This document shows positions 17,418-26,758 of a stretch of 64,000 bases of DNA, in pieces. The notes under the pieces were generated by a model, which was not told the DNA's origin, did not search any database, and saw only the letters and a list, made by a program, of their open reading frames with translations. Position 1 is the first letter of the stretch. The number at the start of each line of letters is the position of its first letter. The stretch is from Pseudarthrobacter sp. NamB4. GTDB taxonomy: Bacteria > Actinomycetota > Actinomycetes > Actinomycetales > Micrococcaceae. The position numbers and the translations under genes were made by a program. Where the stretch lies: assembly GCF_005796185.1 (NCBI RefSeq), contig NZ_VAHM01000004.1, positions 1 to 64,000 of the forward strand. Reading direction: 5' to 3'.

Positions 17418-18623
17418 GTGAAGACCGAGATTGACCGGCGACTAACACGGGTGAAGTGGCCGACCCCGAAGCGCAGTAGACCGGAAATCGCGATAGCGCA
17501 CGATTACCTTACCCAGCGCGGCGGGGCCGAAAGAGTGGTGCTGGCCATGCTGCGCGCCTTTCCGGAGGCGACGATCTATACAACGCTTTATCACCCGGAC
17601 GACACTTACGAGGAGTTCCGGTCCGCCAAAATCGTGACTTCTCCACTCAACCGGGTCCCCCTTTTTCGGCGCGACCACAGGCTCGCCCTGGCCCTGCTTC
17701 CCCACGCTTCATCGATGCTCAAGATCCCTGCCGATATCGTCATCGTATCCAGCACCGGATGGGCCCACGGCTTCCACATGCCCGGGCGGGTCTTCGTTTA
17801 CTGCCACTCGCCTGCCCGATGGCTGTATCTCACAGAGCAGTACCTGGGCCGGCCGGCCTTGCATTCGCCCGTCGGGTGGGGGCTCACAGCCCTGAAGCCA
17901 TTCCTGCGCTGGTGGGACGGCCGCGCCGCCAGGCGCGCGGACAGATATGTGGCAAACTCTACTGTGGTCCGGCATCGACTCAAAGATGTGTATGGAATTG
18001 AGGCTGAGGTCTTCCACCCTCCGCACAGTGTGGACACCAGCGGAGAACGTGCGCCGGTTCCCGGAGTTGAGAGTTTCGTCGGCCGCGGCGGCCACTTCCT
18101 CACCGTTTCCCGCCTGCTGCCGTACAAGAACGTGGGCGAGGCGATCGAGGCGTTCCGTGGCCTGGATGAGCGTCTCCTGATTATAGGCGCGGGCCCCTTG
18201 GCTGAAGACCTGAGGGAGTCCTGCCCCGCAAACGTAAGAATCGCCGAACGTCTGACCGACGCGCAAATGCGGTGGGCCTATTCGCTCTGCCGAGCCGTCA
18301 TTGCACCGTCCTATGAGGATTTTGGAATCACTCCGCTGGAGGCGGGAGCTTGGGGTAAACCCACGATCGCTTTACGGGGCGGAGGCTATCTGGACACCAT
18401 TGTCGAAGGGGTAACGGGGCACTTCATCGAAAGCCCCAGCGCGGAACTCATCCGTAACGCGGTGAAGTCCTTCGACCCGTCCGAATGGGATGCAAAGGCC
18501 ATCCGGGATCATGCTGAAACTTTTTCAGAAGAGCGGTTCAGGGAGCGTCTCCGGCGCGAGATTCTTGAATTTGACGAAGACGTATTTGACCCTTACCAAG
18601 ACGGGCAGGGTGGCAAGATATGA
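17418..18623 (+). CDS. family 4 glycosyltransferase, WbaZ-like
   Basis: This 401-residue enzyme has the N-terminal signature IAIAHDYLTQRGGAERVVLA shared with WbaZ-type mannosyltransferases. Further pieces are 'YCHSPARWLYLTEQYLG', LTVSRLLPYKNVGEAIEAF, IIGAGPLAEDLRESCP and the donor-site stretch SYEDFGITPLEAGAWGKPTI. A related but distinct gene of the same subfamily lies on the minus strand at 24.5-25.6 kb. ATG is preceded by GGAGGGGTGACG. Mannose or a GDP-mannose-derived deoxyhexose as donor is suggested by the nearby gmd gene; this is inference. The stop overlaps the ATG of the next short frame. Confidence 0.87.
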   Translation: MKTEIDRRLTRVKWPTPKRSRPEIAIAHDYLTQRGGAERVVLAMLRAFPEATIYTTLYHPDDTYEEFRSAKIVTSPLNRVPLFRRDHRLALALLPHASSMLKIPADIVIVSSTGWAHGFHMPGRVFVYCHSPARWLYLTEQYLGRPALHSPVGWGLTALKPFLRWWDGRAARRADRYVANSTVVRHRLKDVYGIEAEVFHPPHSVDTSGERAPVPGVESFVGRGGHFLTVSRLLPYKNVGEAIEAFRGLDERLLIIGAGPLAEDLRESCPANVRIAERLTDAQMRWAYSLCRAVIAPSYEDFGITPLEAGAWGKPTIALRGGGYLDTIVEGVTGHFIESPSAELIRNAVKSFDPSEWDAKAIRDHAETFSEERFRERLRREILEFDEDVFDPYQDGQGGKI

Positions 18624-18835
18624 AACACCGCACCAGTTCAATCCCCGAAGATTTCACACACGCTGCCACCTCGGGAGAAGTCGAGCAGCCAGCAGTCCTG
18701 GGATTCCTTGGTCACGACAGTATTGAACGTAGTTACCCGGGAACGAAGGGGCCAAGCGAGGTCTGGCAAACCTCGAGAACAATCCGGTGCTTCCCTCAAC
18801 AGGTTAGGTTCAGGGAGCGGGGGCTGCGAGCATGA
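18620..18835 (+). CDS. short unrecognised ORF, possibly a gene remnant
   Basis: A 71-codon frame starts with an ATG that overlaps the preceding glycosyltransferase stop by four bases, just as the intact genes here are joined. The predicted product (MKHRTSSIPEDFTHAATSGE...) has no motif I recognise and no hydrophobic segment. Its end overlaps the glycosyltransferase C-terminal fragment that follows. The coupled start suggests that it was once the 5' end of a longer gene later cut by deletion, but it could be a genuine small protein. Confidence 0.3.
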   Translation: MKHRTSSIPEDFTHAATSGEVEQPAVLGFLGHDSIERSYPGTKGPSEVWQTSRTIRCFPQQVRFRERGLRA

Positions 18836-19032
18836 GGGGGTATATCGAGGAAGACCGAATTGCCTTGGTGCTTCCCTTAAATGATCCTGCCGGGATGGCT
18901 GCTGTCATCCAGAGAGCGTTTGGGAACCCCCGCTTACCGAAGGAGCTTGGAAGGAACGCACGGCAGGCAGCTATAAACCGTTTCTCCTGCCACGGCATAT
19001 GGGACGTAATCGTGGCCGAGGTGCTGGCTTGA
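18832..19032 (+). pseudogene. C-terminal fragment of a family 4 glycosyltransferase
   Basis: The 66 residues read as the last part of a GT4 enzyme: GGY-like 'RGYIEEDRIALVLPLNDPAG' followed by 'MAAVIQRAFGNPRLPKELG' and RNARQAAINRF. These are the usual C-terminal segments in which the donor-binding domain ends and the final helix folds back. The rest of the catalytic domain is missing, and an in-frame stop lies just upstream near 18808. I read this as a deletion scar left by loss or replacement of a glycosyltransferase gene. The next intact glycosyltransferase begins 12 bases downstream. Confidence 0.65.
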
Positions 19033-19043
19033 GGGAGGAGGAA

Positions 19044-20228
19044 GTGGGCGTCAATTGCGGCGAGAGGGTGATCAGTGTATCCGAGGCCCCACTACGACTC
19101 GCCTTCCTGACTCCGTGGAGGGTAGATGACCCGGCGGCCTGGTCTGGTGTTGTCATGCACATGCACGCGGCACTGTCCGAAAGGGCATGCACACAGGTAA
19201 TTGAAACCGGTCATCTAAAGGCATCGATTTTTGACCGGGGCGCTGCCAAGATCTTGGGCCAATTCTCGTCGAAGCAGTACCTCACGGGGCACGCATTGGC
19301 GACAAGCCTCAAGGTGGGCAAGTACGTAACGGAGACGGTGAGGGGGTCAGGAGCGGACGTTGTCTTGGCGGTGGCAGCCTCGCAGGAAATTGCCTTCGCA
19401 AAGATTCAGCAGCCAGTGGTCCACGTCACGGACGCAACCTTCGCTGCAATGCTGGATTACTATCCGTTGTTCACCCGGCTGCACCCGATGTCCATCTGGC
19501 AGGGGAAGCGGATGTCAAGACGCGCCCAGACGAAGTCAACGGCGTTCTCCGTCGCGACGCACTGGGCGAAGAACTCCCTGGTTTCTGACTACGGTCTGCC
19601 AGCAGCAGACTGCGAGGTTGTCCCCTTCGGCCCCAGGGTGGAACCCGTTCCGGGCCCACGCAGTCGGGCCGGAGTGGGATTGCGTGTACTGGTCGTTGCC
19701 AGCGATTGGCGGCGCAAGGGGGGCGATAAGGCCCTCAAAGCAGTGGGGGCAGTGCGGCTAAAATTTCCGCAGACTACGCTCACGGTGGTTGGGAACGCGC
19801 CTCTCTTGCCGGATTGGGTAAAAAGCCTCGGACGAGTGCCAGCCGACCAAATGGCCGGACTGTATGCCGAGCACGACGTTCTTTTAGAACTTGCGGACGC
19901 CAACGCCGGCGGCGTCACGTTGACAGACGCACACGCGTTTGGCTTGCCGGTTATAGCGACAGATACAGGCGGCGTCTGCTCCATAGTCGCTCATGGCGAG
20001 AGCGGAATCCTTATCAGCCCCGGGGAAAACGCGCTCGGTGAGGCTATTGCTGCCCTTATCTCTGTTCAAAACCCTCGTCTCCGCTTGTCACTAGCGGCCG
20101 GCGCCCGCAAGAGGCACAACGATTTGCTCAACTGGAACCACTGGGCGGATGCGACTCTGCGGATTTGTGAAAATCTGAGGTACCGAGCAGCTACCCGAAT
20201 TTCGTCTGAAATTGATAGAAAACCATGA
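19044..20228 (+). CDS. family 4 glycosyltransferase
   Basis: This is a 394-residue GT-B enzyme with N-terminal LRLAFLTPWRVDDPAAWSGV and MHMHAAL. The centre has VVHVTDATFAAMLDYYPLF, and the C-terminal domain has VLVVASDWRRKGGDKALKAV, LTVVGNAPLLPDWV, 'FLLELADANAGG'-like LLELADANAGGVTLTDAHAF and DTGGVCSIVAHGESGILISP. In the usual EX7E position the sequence reads DANAGGVTLTDA, which is atypical, so donor binding may differ. I chose the GTG at 19044 because GGGAGG lies five bases upstream; the frame is open to 18999. Its stop overlaps the ABC exporter start by four bases. Confidence 0.82.
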   Translation: MGVNCGERVISVSEAPLRLAFLTPWRVDDPAAWSGVVMHMHAALSERACTQVIETGHLKASIFDRGAAKILGQFSSKQYLTGHALATSLKVGKYVTETVRGSGADVVLAVAASQEIAFAKIQQPVVHVTDATFAAMLDYYPLFTRLHPMSIWQGKRMSRRAQTKSTAFSVATHWAKNSLVSDYGLPAADCEVVPFGPRVEPVPGPRSRAGVGLRVLVVASDWRRKGGDKALKAVGAVRLKFPQTTLTVVGNAPLLPDWVKSLGRVPADQMAGLYAEHDVLLELADANAGGVTLTDAHAFGLPVIATDTGGVCSIVAHGESGILISPGENALGEAIAALISVQNPRLRLSLAAGARKRHNDLLNWNHWADATLRICENLRYRAATRISSEIDRKP

Positions 20229-22039
20229 ATAAACCAATTGCAGGGGACCCTTTGATCGCTGACCTGAAAATTGTGCGCCGACTAATTCGCCGGCCGATGC
20301 GGGGCTGGACCGTGTGGGCAGTTTTGGGCTCCTGCTTTATCGCCGGACTTGACATGCTGGGTGTAGCGGCGACGCTCCCGCTGATGCAGCTTGTTACCGG
20401 CGCCGACCCGTCTCAAGGAGTACTAGGCTATGTTGCGGACCTGCTGGGAACCAAGGACGAGCAGGCCCTGATTCTGGCAGTTGCAGTCGCCGTCGGTCTT
20501 GCCTTTGCGCTCAAAAGCCTGGCCACCGTCGCATTCCGTTGGTGGCTGTTGGGCCACACCACCAAGCTTGAAGCGGAAGCGGCAACTGAGCTCCTGCGCC
20601 GGTACTTGTTGGCCCCGTATTGGGCCCACCGTGAGCGGGAAGTTTCGGTCATTCACCGAAACCTCGCTTCCGCCGTAGGACAGACTTTCGGCCAAGTGTT
20701 CCTCGGCCTGATGAGCCTCCTCTCCGACGCCCTCACGCTGGCCGCAATCCTAGTTGTCCTCCTGATCGTGTCCCCGCTGGTGACGCTCTTCGCCATTGTC
20801 GTGTTCGGACTGCTCGGTTGGGCTATCCAGAAGAATTTGAAGAAGCGCCACTTGAAGATCGGGCGTGCCATCGCAAAGTCGGACCTCGATGCCTGGACCG
20901 CCTTGATGCCTGGCCTCAACGGCTTTCGTGAAGCACGTCTGTCATCCACTGCTGAGGTGTTCGTCGACCGTTTCGGGCGGGCAAAGGCCGATCGGGCACA
21001 CACCAACAGGCTGGCCTCGCTTATGGCTGAGATTCCGAAATACATCCTTGAGATGGGTTTCGTCCTCGGCATCGCCAGCATCGCCCTCATTCTTTTCACC
21101 ACCGGCACCAAGGAATTCGCCCTGGCCGTCCTTGGTGTTTTTGCCGCTGCTGCAGTCCGCCTGCTGCCGACCATGAACAGGGTTGTTTCAACCATCGGCG
21201 GTATACGTGCAGGGCGAGTGGGCATGCGGATCCTTGCTGAGGAAGTCGAACGCCTGGATAAAGACGGATACCACATCGAGTCAAGGCCATCGTCAAAATG
21301 CTTCTCCGGCGACATTGAACTGGACCAGGTCACGTACCGGTTCCGGGACTCGGGCACTGACGTGCTGCGGGGCGTGAGCACTACGATAGTCCGCGGGCAA
21401 ACGACCGCATTCGTAGGGTCCAGCGGAGCCGGGAAGAGCACATTGCTGGACATCATTTTGGGGCTGCTGGAGCCGACCTCGGGCACCGTCAGATCAGGGG
21501 GTGAGAACATCTTCGACGACCTGCCCAGCTGGTATTCAGGACTCGGAGTGGTGCCACAGGATGTCTTTCTCCTTGATGACAGCCTTAAAGGCAATATTGC
21601 CTTTGGCGAGGACCCTCGGGACATTGACCCAGCCCGGCTCCTGAACGCAATCGAACTTGCACAGCTGGCGCCCCTTGTTCAAGACATGCCTGAGGGCCTG
21701 TCCACAAGGCTGGGCGAGCGGGGAGTGAGGCTGTCCGGGGGGCAACGCCAGCGCGTCGGGATCGCCCGTGCCCTGTACCGGCAGCCATCAATACTGGTGC
21801 TGGACGAGGCCACAGCTGCGCTGGACAACGTCACTGAACGAAAGATCTCAAACACCATAGAGTCCCTTAGCGGTACGATGACGATCATTCTGGTGGCGCA
21901 CAGACTCTCAACGGTGAAGAACGCCGACAAAGTCGTGTTCATGTCCAACGGCCGAATTGAGGCGGAAGGAAGCTTCACTGAAGTCCAGGGCCGGAGTGCG
22001 GAGTTCGCTCACCTCGTGGCACTCGGAAAGCTCGGATGA
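20225..22039 (+). CDS. ABC exporter (permease-ATPase fusion), PglK/MsbA-like
   Basis: This 604-residue half-transporter has six predicted transmembrane helices in residues 20-310 and a nucleotide-binding domain from about 360. The domain has Walker A GSSGAGKST, a Q-loop (GVVPQDVFLLDDSLKGNIAF), signature LSGGQRQRVGIARAL, Walker B ILVLDEATAALD and H-loop VAHRLST. Homodimers of this type flip lipid-linked oligosaccharides (PglK) or lipids (MsbA). Set among glycosyltransferases with no recognisable Wzx flippase in the window, it is the likely exporter of the lipid-linked repeat unit. ATGA overlaps link it to both neighbours. Confidence 0.9.
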   Translation: MNKPIAGDPLIADLKIVRRLIRRPMRGWTVWAVLGSCFIAGLDMLGVAATLPLMQLVTGADPSQGVLGYVADLLGTKDEQALILAVAVAVGLAFALKSLATVAFRWWLLGHTTKLEAEAATELLRRYLLAPYWAHREREVSVIHRNLASAVGQTFGQVFLGLMSLLSDALTLAAILVVLLIVSPLVTLFAIVVFGLLGWAIQKNLKKRHLKIGRAIAKSDLDAWTALMPGLNGFREARLSSTAEVFVDRFGRAKADRAHTNRLASLMAEIPKYILEMGFVLGIASIALILFTTGTKEFALAVLGVFAAAAVRLLPTMNRVVSTIGGIRAGRVGMRILAEEVERLDKDGYHIESRPSSKCFSGDIELDQVTYRFRDSGTDVLRGVSTTIVRGQTTAFVGSSGAGKSTLLDIILGLLEPTSGTVRSGGENIFDDLPSWYSGLGVVPQDVFLLDDSLKGNIAFGEDPRDIDPARLLNAIELAQLAPLVQDMPEGLSTRLGERGVRLSGGQRQRVGIARALYRQPSILVLDEATAALDNVTERKISNTIESLSGTMTIILVAHRLSTVKNADKVVFMSNGRIEAEGSFTEVQGRSAEFAHLVALGKLG

Positions 22040-23301
22040 GCGTGGGGGCCGTGAATAAGTCGACTGGCCGTTCTAAGGCGATGGTCATGATTACCGCAGT
22101 GTTGCCATGCGCAAAGCCGGATAACGCCGGTGGCCGGTATGTGCAGTGGGTTGTACAAGCGGCAGCGAAATATTATGAAGTCTTCGCTATAGCCCCGGAT
22201 GGCCCTGTCTCCCATCGTGCAATGGAAGCCGGAGGCGTGCCACGGCATAAACTATTCGGAGGATCTCCGCCGGCATCTGCCGCTGCCTGGGACCAGGCCG
22301 TTGTGCGCATGCTCGGTATCGCAGCGCCGGTGCTCCCGCCTTGGCGCTTCCTGGCGGGACTCCTTCGTGATCAGGGGACACTGGATGCAATCCGCCGCGC
22401 CGACGTCATCGACCTCCAGTGGGAGGAATACGGTGTCCTCATCCCGTTCCTACGGCGGTTAAACCCCGGAGCGCAGATTGTGTGCACCTTCCATGACGTG
22501 CTGTCCCAGCGCTATCGTCGGGCTTCCGAGGCGGCCACCTCCTTCGCTCCCCGCGTGAGGTGGGCGTGGGCGGCGGCGCTCGCCCGGAGGTCGGAACGCA
22601 AGATGCTCCGTCAGGCGGACAAGATCGTTGTGCTGAGCCAAAAGGATGCGGGCCTGCTTCCTCCAGGCACGGCCGAGGTGCACGTGATCACACCACCCCT
22701 GGCGGTGGGCATGGGGGAAATTGACCGTTCGGCCCCGGTCGCCGGTGAGGTGCTTTTCGTAGGCTTTCTTGCCAGATGGGAAAACGAGGAGGGCCTTCTG
22801 TGGTTTCTTTCGGCCGTCTGGCCGCGCATCAAGACGGCGGTGCCTGCCGCCCGTCTCCAGGTGGCAGGCCTGGGCATCCGTTCCACAGTTTCCGAGGCAG
22901 CACGGGAAGCGGGCGTCGAGCTTCTAGGTTTTGTGCCTGACCTTGAGCCGCTCTATGAGCGGGCATCCGTCGTGGTGGTTCCCGTTCGACTTGGCGCAGG
23001 CGTCAAATTCAAAGTCGTAGACGCCCTGGTGGCTGGAGTTCCGGTGGTGACGACCACGGTGGGGGCGGAAGGCATCGGGGATCGCTCCTGGTTCGCGGGA
23101 ATGCACGACGACGCAGAGGAGTTCGCGAACGCTGTTCTTCGCGTACTCCGAGAACCGGCCGGGGCCGGTTGTCATAGCGCGGAAGTCCGAGAAGAGGCTC
23201 TCCGGGTCTACGGGTGGGAACAATTCGACGATGCTATGTTCCACGTTTACGGCTCCTTGCTCCTTGAAAGTACAAAGAAGCCGGAGAAAGGTGCTCTGTG
23301 A
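22036..23301 (+). CDS. family 4 glycosyltransferase
   Basis: This 421-residue GT-B protein has an N-terminal domain with PDNAGGRYVQWVVQAAAKYY and DLQWEEYGVLIPFLRRLNP, then 'TFHDVLSQRY'. The C-terminal domain has VLFVGFLARWENEEGLLWFL, LQVAGLGIRSTVSEAAREAG and VVVPVRLGAGVKFKVVDALV. The last is the phosphate- and sugar-binding stretch seen in GT4 enzymes of the 'RxGxGxKxKxxEAL' type. It overlaps the ABC exporter stop (ATGA) and the next gene's GTG. The donor is unknown. Confidence 0.85.
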   Translation: MSVGAVNKSTGRSKAMVMITAVLPCAKPDNAGGRYVQWVVQAAAKYYEVFAIAPDGPVSHRAMEAGGVPRHKLFGGSPPASAAAWDQAVVRMLGIAAPVLPPWRFLAGLLRDQGTLDAIRRADVIDLQWEEYGVLIPFLRRLNPGAQIVCTFHDVLSQRYRRASEAATSFAPRVRWAWAAALARRSERKMLRQADKIVVLSQKDAGLLPPGTAEVHVITPPLAVGMGEIDRSAPVAGEVLFVGFLARWENEEGLLWFLSAVWPRIKTAVPAARLQVAGLGIRSTVSEAAREAGVELLGFVPDLEPLYERASVVVVPVRLGAGVKFKVVDALVAGVPVVTTTVGAEGIGDRSWFAGMHDDAEEFANAVLRVLREPAGAGCHSAEVREEALRVYGWEQFDDAMFHVYGSLLLESTKKPEKGAL

Positions 23302-24257
23302 TGCCTGACAGCCCGAAGGTCGTTTTTAGCCGAAGCCGCGTCCTTGGCGAACCGATTGATGTGAGCGTCGTCATACCGGTCTACAACGGAGCCTCCACCT
23401 TGGCTGAAGAATTAGTTGCCCTGGCACAGCAGAAAACGCGCCAGCCTTTTGAAGTAGTCATTTCCGATAACGGCTCTACAGACAACAGCGTTGAGGTGGC
23501 GATTCGGGCAGCACATCAATTTGCCGCCTTCACCGTTGTCGATTCGGGGCAGGTCCAAGGGGTTTCACATGCACGGAATGAGGGTGCCCGGGCTTCCCGG
23601 GGCAGCAAGGTACTTATATGCGACGCGGACGACGTCGTGTCCCCGAGCTGGGTCGAGTCATTTGCCAACGGGTTGGACCGCTACGACGCGGTGGGCGGGG
23701 CAGTTCGCCTAGATAGGCTGAACCCGACTGAAATCGTGGCAAACCAGCTCTCGATAACGTCTGGACTAGGCAACATCTTCGGATTTTTGCCCTATGCCAT
23801 CGGTAGTTGCATGGGGGTTAGGCGGCAGGTCCTTCTGGCTTTGGGGGGCTTTGATTCTTCATATAAAAGAGGTCATGAGGAAGCTGATTTCGCTTGGCGG
23901 CTCCAGCTCGCGGGCTACTCCTTGGGCTGGTGCCCCGACGCCATTGTGGATTATCGTCAGCGACCAGACAGCTATGGCGCTGCCCGCCAAAACTTCTATT
24001 ACGCGAAATCTTCCATGCTCTTATGGTGCAGATACTCCTCCAACCATCCACTCGGCCCAATTTCTTTTCGTGGAAGTCTCAGGAGCCTCCTTCGCCACAT
24101 GCTGAAGTCCTACAAATTGATCCTTGCAAGCACCCGGCGTGATCACGCACGGGCTCTTGGCTGGGCAATGGGGGTCGTCGCAGGTCATGTGGATTACAGG
24201 CTTCTACGACGCGCGCCTCAGGCATGCCTCATGGACCCCGAAGCGCAACAGAACTAA
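23298..24257 (+). CDS. family 2 glycosyltransferase
   Basis: This 319-residue GT-A enzyme has VSVVIPVYNGASTLAEEL and EVVISDNGSTDNS. The metal motif is VLICDADDVVSPSWVESF, and HEEADFAWRLQLAGYSLGW fills the ED/W-R acceptor block. A GTG start at 23298 overlaps the previous stop and has AAAGG six bases upstream; an ATG one codon later is equally possible. It is the last gene of the plus-strand run, and the next gene is convergent. In the 242-base gap after it I see no strong T-tailed hairpin. Confidence 0.87.
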   Translation: MMPDSPKVVFSRSRVLGEPIDVSVVIPVYNGASTLAEELVALAQQKTRQPFEVVISDNGSTDNSVEVAIRAAHQFAAFTVVDSGQVQGVSHARNEGARASRGSKVLICDADDVVSPSWVESFANGLDRYDAVGGAVRLDRLNPTEIVANQLSITSGLGNIFGFLPYAIGSCMGVRRQVLLALGGFDSSYKRGHEEADFAWRLQLAGYSLGWCPDAIVDYRQRPDSYGAARQNFYYAKSSMLLWCRYSSNHPLGPISFRGSLRSLLRHMLKSYKLILASTRRDHARALGWAMGVVAGHVDYRLLRRAPQACLMDPEAQQN

Positions 24258-24499
24258 GTGTTTGAAGGAAGTACTAGTGGCGTATAAGGATCTCTTAGAA
24301 TCGGACTATGCGAGGCACCTTCCCCCCTTTGCAGATGATCCAAGGCGGTAATTTTTTCATTGGAATAGTTCCCCCCCTATGTATATGACCCTGCGAATAC
24401 TCCGATGGCAGGTGAATCAAGATTTGCCAGCGGCAAGCCTTGCCGTCTCGAGTCCGCCCCACCTTCTCCGACCACGCGTAACTTGAGTATCGTTTGATT

Positions 24500-25600
24500 T
24501 TATGAATCGACCCAAGTCTTTATCGCGTTATGAAAAACGAACCGGTCGAACTTTCCCGTTTGCTGACGGCAATCTTCTGCCGTTATTGACGCCAATGCGT
24601 CTCCAGCCGATCTCATCTCCGACCGTGAAAAACGCTCCAGGAGAAGACCGGAAACACCGTCGCTGACCGACTCGGCGGCGCCTCCAACGGCGTTTGCTAT
24701 GACGGGTGTTCCGGTTGCGTTCGCCTCTACTGGCATAATCCCGAAGTCCTCAACGGGAGGAAAGACGAAGGCCCAAGCTTTCGCATACAACTCACGGAGC
24801 AGCGGCTGCGACGGCCGGACCACGAACTGGACCGGAACGCCTGTCGATTCTGACAACTCGCGCAGCGCGGACTCCTGAGGTCCGGAACCGGCCAGTACGA
24901 CAGGAACCTGATTCGCCTCTCCGAAGGCAAGGACCAGATCGAGCCTCTTGTAGGGGACGAAGCGGGAAGCCCCAAGGACAAATGTGTCCGGCAGCGAGTC
25001 CAGCAGGTCACGTTCAGCTGCTGTAAGGAACTCGGCTTTGCTCGTCCTGTAGTAATCAACGTCAACTGGCGGGTGGATGACCTCGCAGTCCCGCAGCCAG
25101 GCGCTTTGAATCCTCTCGCGCACGTAATTGCTCACGGCGGCGATGGATGTAGCTTCTTTCGCCCGCGCGCGGTCGATGGCTTGCAGGGGCTTGGAAACCG
25201 CCCGTGCTGCCGCTGAATTGCCCCGGTCGTCCAGTTCGGGGTTCCACACATACCGCGCCGGGGTATAGGCATAAACGTATTTTGGTATTGCAGGGCCGGG
25301 ACCAGCGAGTTTCGCGTGATGCGAAAACAGATGCGAACTGCAGATCATCCAATCAGGACGTTCCGGAACATTGAGGGACCGCCAGGTTGGCAGGGTGAAG
25401 GGAAGGGCTAGGCTCTTACGCCGACGAAGGGGCGTTTTGGATAGCCACGATTCGGTGACGTTCCGTCCCGCAAACCGTTCCGGGTAGTCGTCCCACAGGC
25501 ATGCAATGGCCGCGTCCGGGAAGATCGCGGCTAACTCTTCGGCGACCTTCTCGGCACCGCCGTATTGCTCGATCCATTCATGAACAATCAATCCGGGCAA
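24500..25600 (-). CDS. family 4 glycosyltransferase, WbaZ-like
   Basis: This 366-residue GT-B enzyme opens with GLIVHEWIEQYGGAEKVAEE. 'YVYAYTPARYVWNPELD', VLGASRFVPYKRLDLVLAFG, VVLAGSGPQESALRELSEST and the donor site PPVEDFGIMPVEANATGTPV follow. It is the same subfamily as the plus-strand gene at 17.4 kb, known for mannosyltransfer in O-antigen loci. The TTG start at 25600 has GGAGAGGA about seven bases upstream. It lies 25 bases downstream of gmd on the same strand, so use of GDP-mannose, or a sugar derived from it, is a reasonable inference. Confidence 0.86.
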   Translation of the reverse strand: MPGLIVHEWIEQYGGAEKVAEELAAIFPDAAIACLWDDYPERFAGRNVTESWLSKTPLRRRKSLALPFTLPTWRSLNVPERPDWMICSSHLFSHHAKLAGPGPAIPKYVYAYTPARYVWNPELDDRGNSAAARAVSKPLQAIDRARAKEATSIAAVSNYVRERIQSAWLRDCEVIHPPVDVDYYRTSKAEFLTAAERDLLDSLPDTFVLGASRFVPYKRLDLVLAFGEANQVPVVLAGSGPQESALRELSESTGVPVQFVVRPSQPLLRELYAKAWAFVFPPVEDFGIMPVEANATGTPVIANAVGGAAESVSDGVSGLLLERFSRSEMRSAGDALASITAEDCRQQTGKFDRFVFHNAIKTWVDS

Positions 25601-25625
25601 GCGGATATCCTCTCCGTAGTCCGGC

Positions 25626-26630
25626 TCAGGCTAGATGTTTCTGGTTGGCCAGGTCGTGTTCCACCATCATCGAGATAAGGCTTCTAAAGTCCACTTGCGG
25701 TTTCCAGCCCAAGACTGCCTGGGCTTTACTGGCGTCGCCGATGAGCGATTCCACTTCGGCCGGGCGAATCAACGCTGAATCCTGAGTTACATAACCGGAC
25801 CAGTCGGAGATACCGACGGCGGCAAAGGCTACGTCCAGCAGGTCACGGATGGAGCGTGATTCGCCGGTGGCGATGACGTAATCGTCAGGTTCAGGCTGTT
25901 GGAGCATCCGCCACATGGCATCCACGTAATCACCCGCAAACCCCCAGTCCCTCCGGGCATCGAGGTTTCCCAACGCCACGGTTTCCTGCAGTCCGAGTTT
26001 TATCCGCGCAACCGCCAAGGTGATTTTGCGGGTAACGAACTCCGGTCCGCGCCGGGGGGATTCATGATTGAACAAAATGCCGCTGGACGCATGCATTCCG
26101 TATGACTCCCGATAATTGATGGTCATATGGTGGCCGTAAGCCTTCGCCACGCCGTAGGGGGAGCGGGGCCAGAGCAAGGTCCGCTCTGTCTGCGGCACTT
26201 CCTGGGCCTTGCCGTACATTTCGGACGAGGACGCTTGATAAAAGCGCACCTTCCTGACATCGCTTCCTGCATAAAGCCTCGTGGCCTCGAGCATGTTTAA
26301 GACACCTATAGCGGTCACATCACTGGTCAGGGCGGCGTTCTCCCAGGAGTAGCCAACGAATGAAATGGCACCCAGGTTATACACCTCGTCCGGTTGAGCA
26401 ATGCTGAGGACACGGATGAGGCTGGAGACGTCGGTCAGGTCGCCGGTCAACACCCGAACCTGGGGGATGACACGGTGAAGGAGCTCCCGCTTTGGGTTGC
26501 TCTGGCCCCTTACCAGCCCAAAGACGATGTAACCTTTGCGGAGCAGGAGTTCGGCGAGATAGAGCCCGTCCTGGCCGGTGATCCCAGTGATGAGCGCCCG
26601 CTTAGGGGTATCCATACGGTGCATATCCAT
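25626..26630 (-). CDS. gmd: GDP-mannose 4,6-dehydratase
   Basis: This is a 334-residue short-chain dehydrogenase/reductase. It has the NAD(P) Rossmann motif ITGITGQDGLYLAELLL, the catalytic Ser/Thr and Glu region YQASSSEMYGKAQEVPQTE, the catalytic YxxxK in SPYGVAKAYGHHMTINYR and the family-specific ILFNHESPRRGPEFVTRKIT. It converts GDP-mannose to GDP-4-keto-6-deoxymannose, the precursor of rhamnose, fucose and perosamine donors. No second-step reductase or epimerase is in the window. ATG at 26630 has GGGGAG eight bases upstream. Its start region is divergent from galE, with about 128 bases between them. Confidence 0.93.
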   Translation of the reverse strand: MDMHRMDTPKRALITGITGQDGLYLAELLLRKGYIVFGLVRGQSNPKRELLHRVIPQVRVLTGDLTDVSSLIRVLSIAQPDEVYNLGAISFVGYSWENAALTSDVTAIGVLNMLEATRLYAGSDVRKVRFYQASSSEMYGKAQEVPQTERTLLWPRSPYGVAKAYGHHMTINYRESYGMHASSGILFNHESPRRGPEFVTRKITLAVARIKLGLQETVALGNLDARRDWGFAGDYVDAMWRMLQQPEPDDYVIATGESRSIRDLLDVAFAAVGISDWSGYVTQDSALIRPAEVESLIGDASKAQAVLGWKPQVDFRSLISMMVEHDLANQKHLA

Positions 26631-26758
26631 CGATTTCGCTCCCCAGCCAAATTCGGAATTGATGGGTTTCTGTTTCCCAGTTTCACTCTACTCGCTGACG
26701 TTGGATAACAGCCAAAAGTGTCTCGGGCTCGGCCAATTTCGAGGATAGAGTGGAACGC

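Noticed and set aside
24431..24445. CGGCAAG/CTTGCCG inverted repeat between convergent genes
   Set aside because: A one-base loop cannot form a normal terminator hairpin and no T-tract follows.
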